From the IMG/VR virus record IMGVR_UViG_3300024262_002612, positions 1 through 21,858 of that record: 21,858 nucleotides of DNA. One strand, given 5' to 3'. The DNA comes from a virus. Of this stretch, positions 21,206 through 21,858 are shown piece by piece. The position numbers were made by a program, and so were the translations under genes. Numbering within the stretch: the first letter of the stretch is position 1; each line of letters starts with the position of its first letter. The notes beneath the pieces are model-generated. The model was not told where the DNA came from, did not search any database, and saw nothing but the letters and a program-made list of their open reading frames with translations.

Positions 21206-21858
21206 CTATTTCAGTAACTCGCCCAATTTATCATCTATTTCGCTTAAAGACTTCTTACCTTTAGATAGGTCTAACGAATCTATACCATTAATTAAATCAT
21301 CTTCTAAAATTAAATTTAAATCATTGGCCATTTTAGATTCAGGTGCCAATTCTGGTGGTGGTGCAGCGGCTTCTTCACCACCACCACCACCTAAGTCAGG
21401 CATTGGTGGTTCAGCACCCCCTAAGTCACCCCCTAAGTCACCCCCTAAGTCTCCAAATCCTGTGTCAGCTGGTTCTGTTACTTCACCTTCAGGTGTTGTA
21501 CTACCACCTTCACCAGGTTTGTTTCCATATAACTTATCGATGTTTGCAAAAATTCCCGTCTTAGTAATTACCTCAGCAGTCTTTTCAAGTTCAGCAGCAA
21601 CCGCCTTTTCAATACGTTGTTGTTGTATATCCAACTTAATTTCTTCATCAGAAAATCCAAGAATATGTTTTTTAGCCCATGATGAAGACACCGGTAATAT
21701 TCCATTACCAGGGTCAGATGTTGCATCACGATAAAGTTGAATCTTAGATTGCCATTGTTCAATCTTAAGAAGGTCAGCTTGTGTTGATGGATTAGTAAGT
21801 CCTAATGTGAAATTGTTAAGTTCATCTTCAAAACCTAAAAGGTAAAGGTGAATAATAG
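21206..21858 (-). CDS. portal protein, C-terminal part (gp20-like; 5' end outside window)
   Basis: The frame is open to the right edge, so 216 C-terminal residues are visible and the true start lies outside; an internal GTG at 21691 is not the start. The visible part begins with HLYLLGFEDELNNFTLGLTN, continues with QADLLKIEQWQSKIQLYRDA, then SSSWAKKHILGFSDEEIKLD and QQQRIEKAVAAELEKT. This is the C-terminal helical region of T4-type portal proteins, which form the 12-subunit ring at the head-tail vertex. It ends in a long low-complexity Gly/Pro/Glu tail with GDLG repeats and a final helix (SLSEIDDKLGELLK). Gene order portal - protease - core - capsid is that of T4. Confidence 0.85.
   Translation of the reverse strand, partial: IIHLYLLGFEDELNNFTLGLTNPSTQADLLKIEQWQSKIQLYRDATSDPGNGILPVSSSWAKKHILGFSDEEIKLDIQQQRIEKAVAAELEKTAEVITKTGIFANIDKLYGNKPGEGGSTTPEGEVTEPADTGFGDLGGDLGGDLGGAEPPMPDLGGGGGEEAAAPPPELAPESKMANDLNLILEDDLINGIDSLDLSKGKKSLSEIDDKLGELLK
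21415..21450. repeat. three perfect 12-bp tandem repeats in the portal tail
   Basis: CACCCCCTAAGT is repeated three times without change (21415-21426, 21427-21438, 21439-21450). It codes on the minus strand for the GDLG repeats of the portal tail. Copy number may vary by slippage. Confidence 0.85.

Noticed and set aside
21415-21450. Short regular repeats as a possible CRISPR array
   Set aside because: The 12-bp units are directly adjacent with no spacers and are in frame inside a coding region.
21206-21691. Separate 161-aa gene starting with GTG at 21691
   Set aside because: The frame continues upstream to the window edge with portal-like sequence, so the GTG is an internal Val codon.
21324-21734. 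Plus-strand Pro/Ser-rich open frame opposite the portal gene
   Set aside because: It mirrors the Gly-rich portal tail; the portal reading has clear family motifs.

Overview
The window is a stretch of an A+T-rich genome of a tailed, T4-like (contractile-tail, myovirus-type) bacteriophage. The diagnostic evidence is a T4-style head-morphogenesis cluster on the minus strand, read right to left: portal (gp20-like, cut by the right edge), three unrecognised genes, a gp21-like prohead protease, a small gene, a gp22-like acidic scaffold core protein and a gp23-like major capsid protein. On the plus strand there is a gp55-like late sigma factor, a PhoH-family ATPase and a gp5-like baseplate hub/spike protein. 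The host is inferred to be a member of the Bacteroidota. The phage carries a ribosomal protein bS21 of Bacteroidota type, a small protein resembling a domain (DUF4494) I associate with Bacteroidota, one clear TTG/TAnnTTTG promoter, and almost no Shine-Dalgarno sequences before its start codons. That assignment is inference.

Layout. Plus strand, 1-11352: the 3' part of GDP-mannose 4,6-dehydratase, PhoH, a HAD-like protein, a small unknown, a GT-B and a GT-A (family 2) glycosyltransferase, the late sigma factor, a small coiled-coil protein, then a tail/baseplate block (644-aa protein, 66-aa coiled coil, gp5-like hub, DNRLRE-like 505-aa tail protein, 159-aa Cys-rich protein, 55-aa protein). Minus strand, 11349-13462: a cupin-like protein and a 518-aa three-module Cys-rich protein. 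Plus strand, 13520-14717: a 93-aa unknown and a stand-alone class II aminoacyl-tRNA-synthetase-like (AsnRS/AsnA-like) core, the latter bounded on both sides by terminators. Minus strand, 14788-19886 and 20236-21858: head genes, interrupted by a plus-strand bS21 gene with its own terminator.

How it works together. Glycosyltransferases and a GDP-sugar enzyme suggest glycosylation of DNA, virion or surface. The late sigma factor probably reads a late promoter. A 9-bp motif, ATATTTAT(A/T), lies in the sense orientation just upstream of eight genes on both strands, and is my best candidate for it. All three convergent junctions carry a symmetric hairpin that can terminate from both sides, and two further hairpins separate co-directional units. 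bS21 and the aaRS-like protein point to phage intervention in host translation. There is no gap above 300 bases without a gene. I saw no tRNA, CRISPR array, insertion sequence or integrase.
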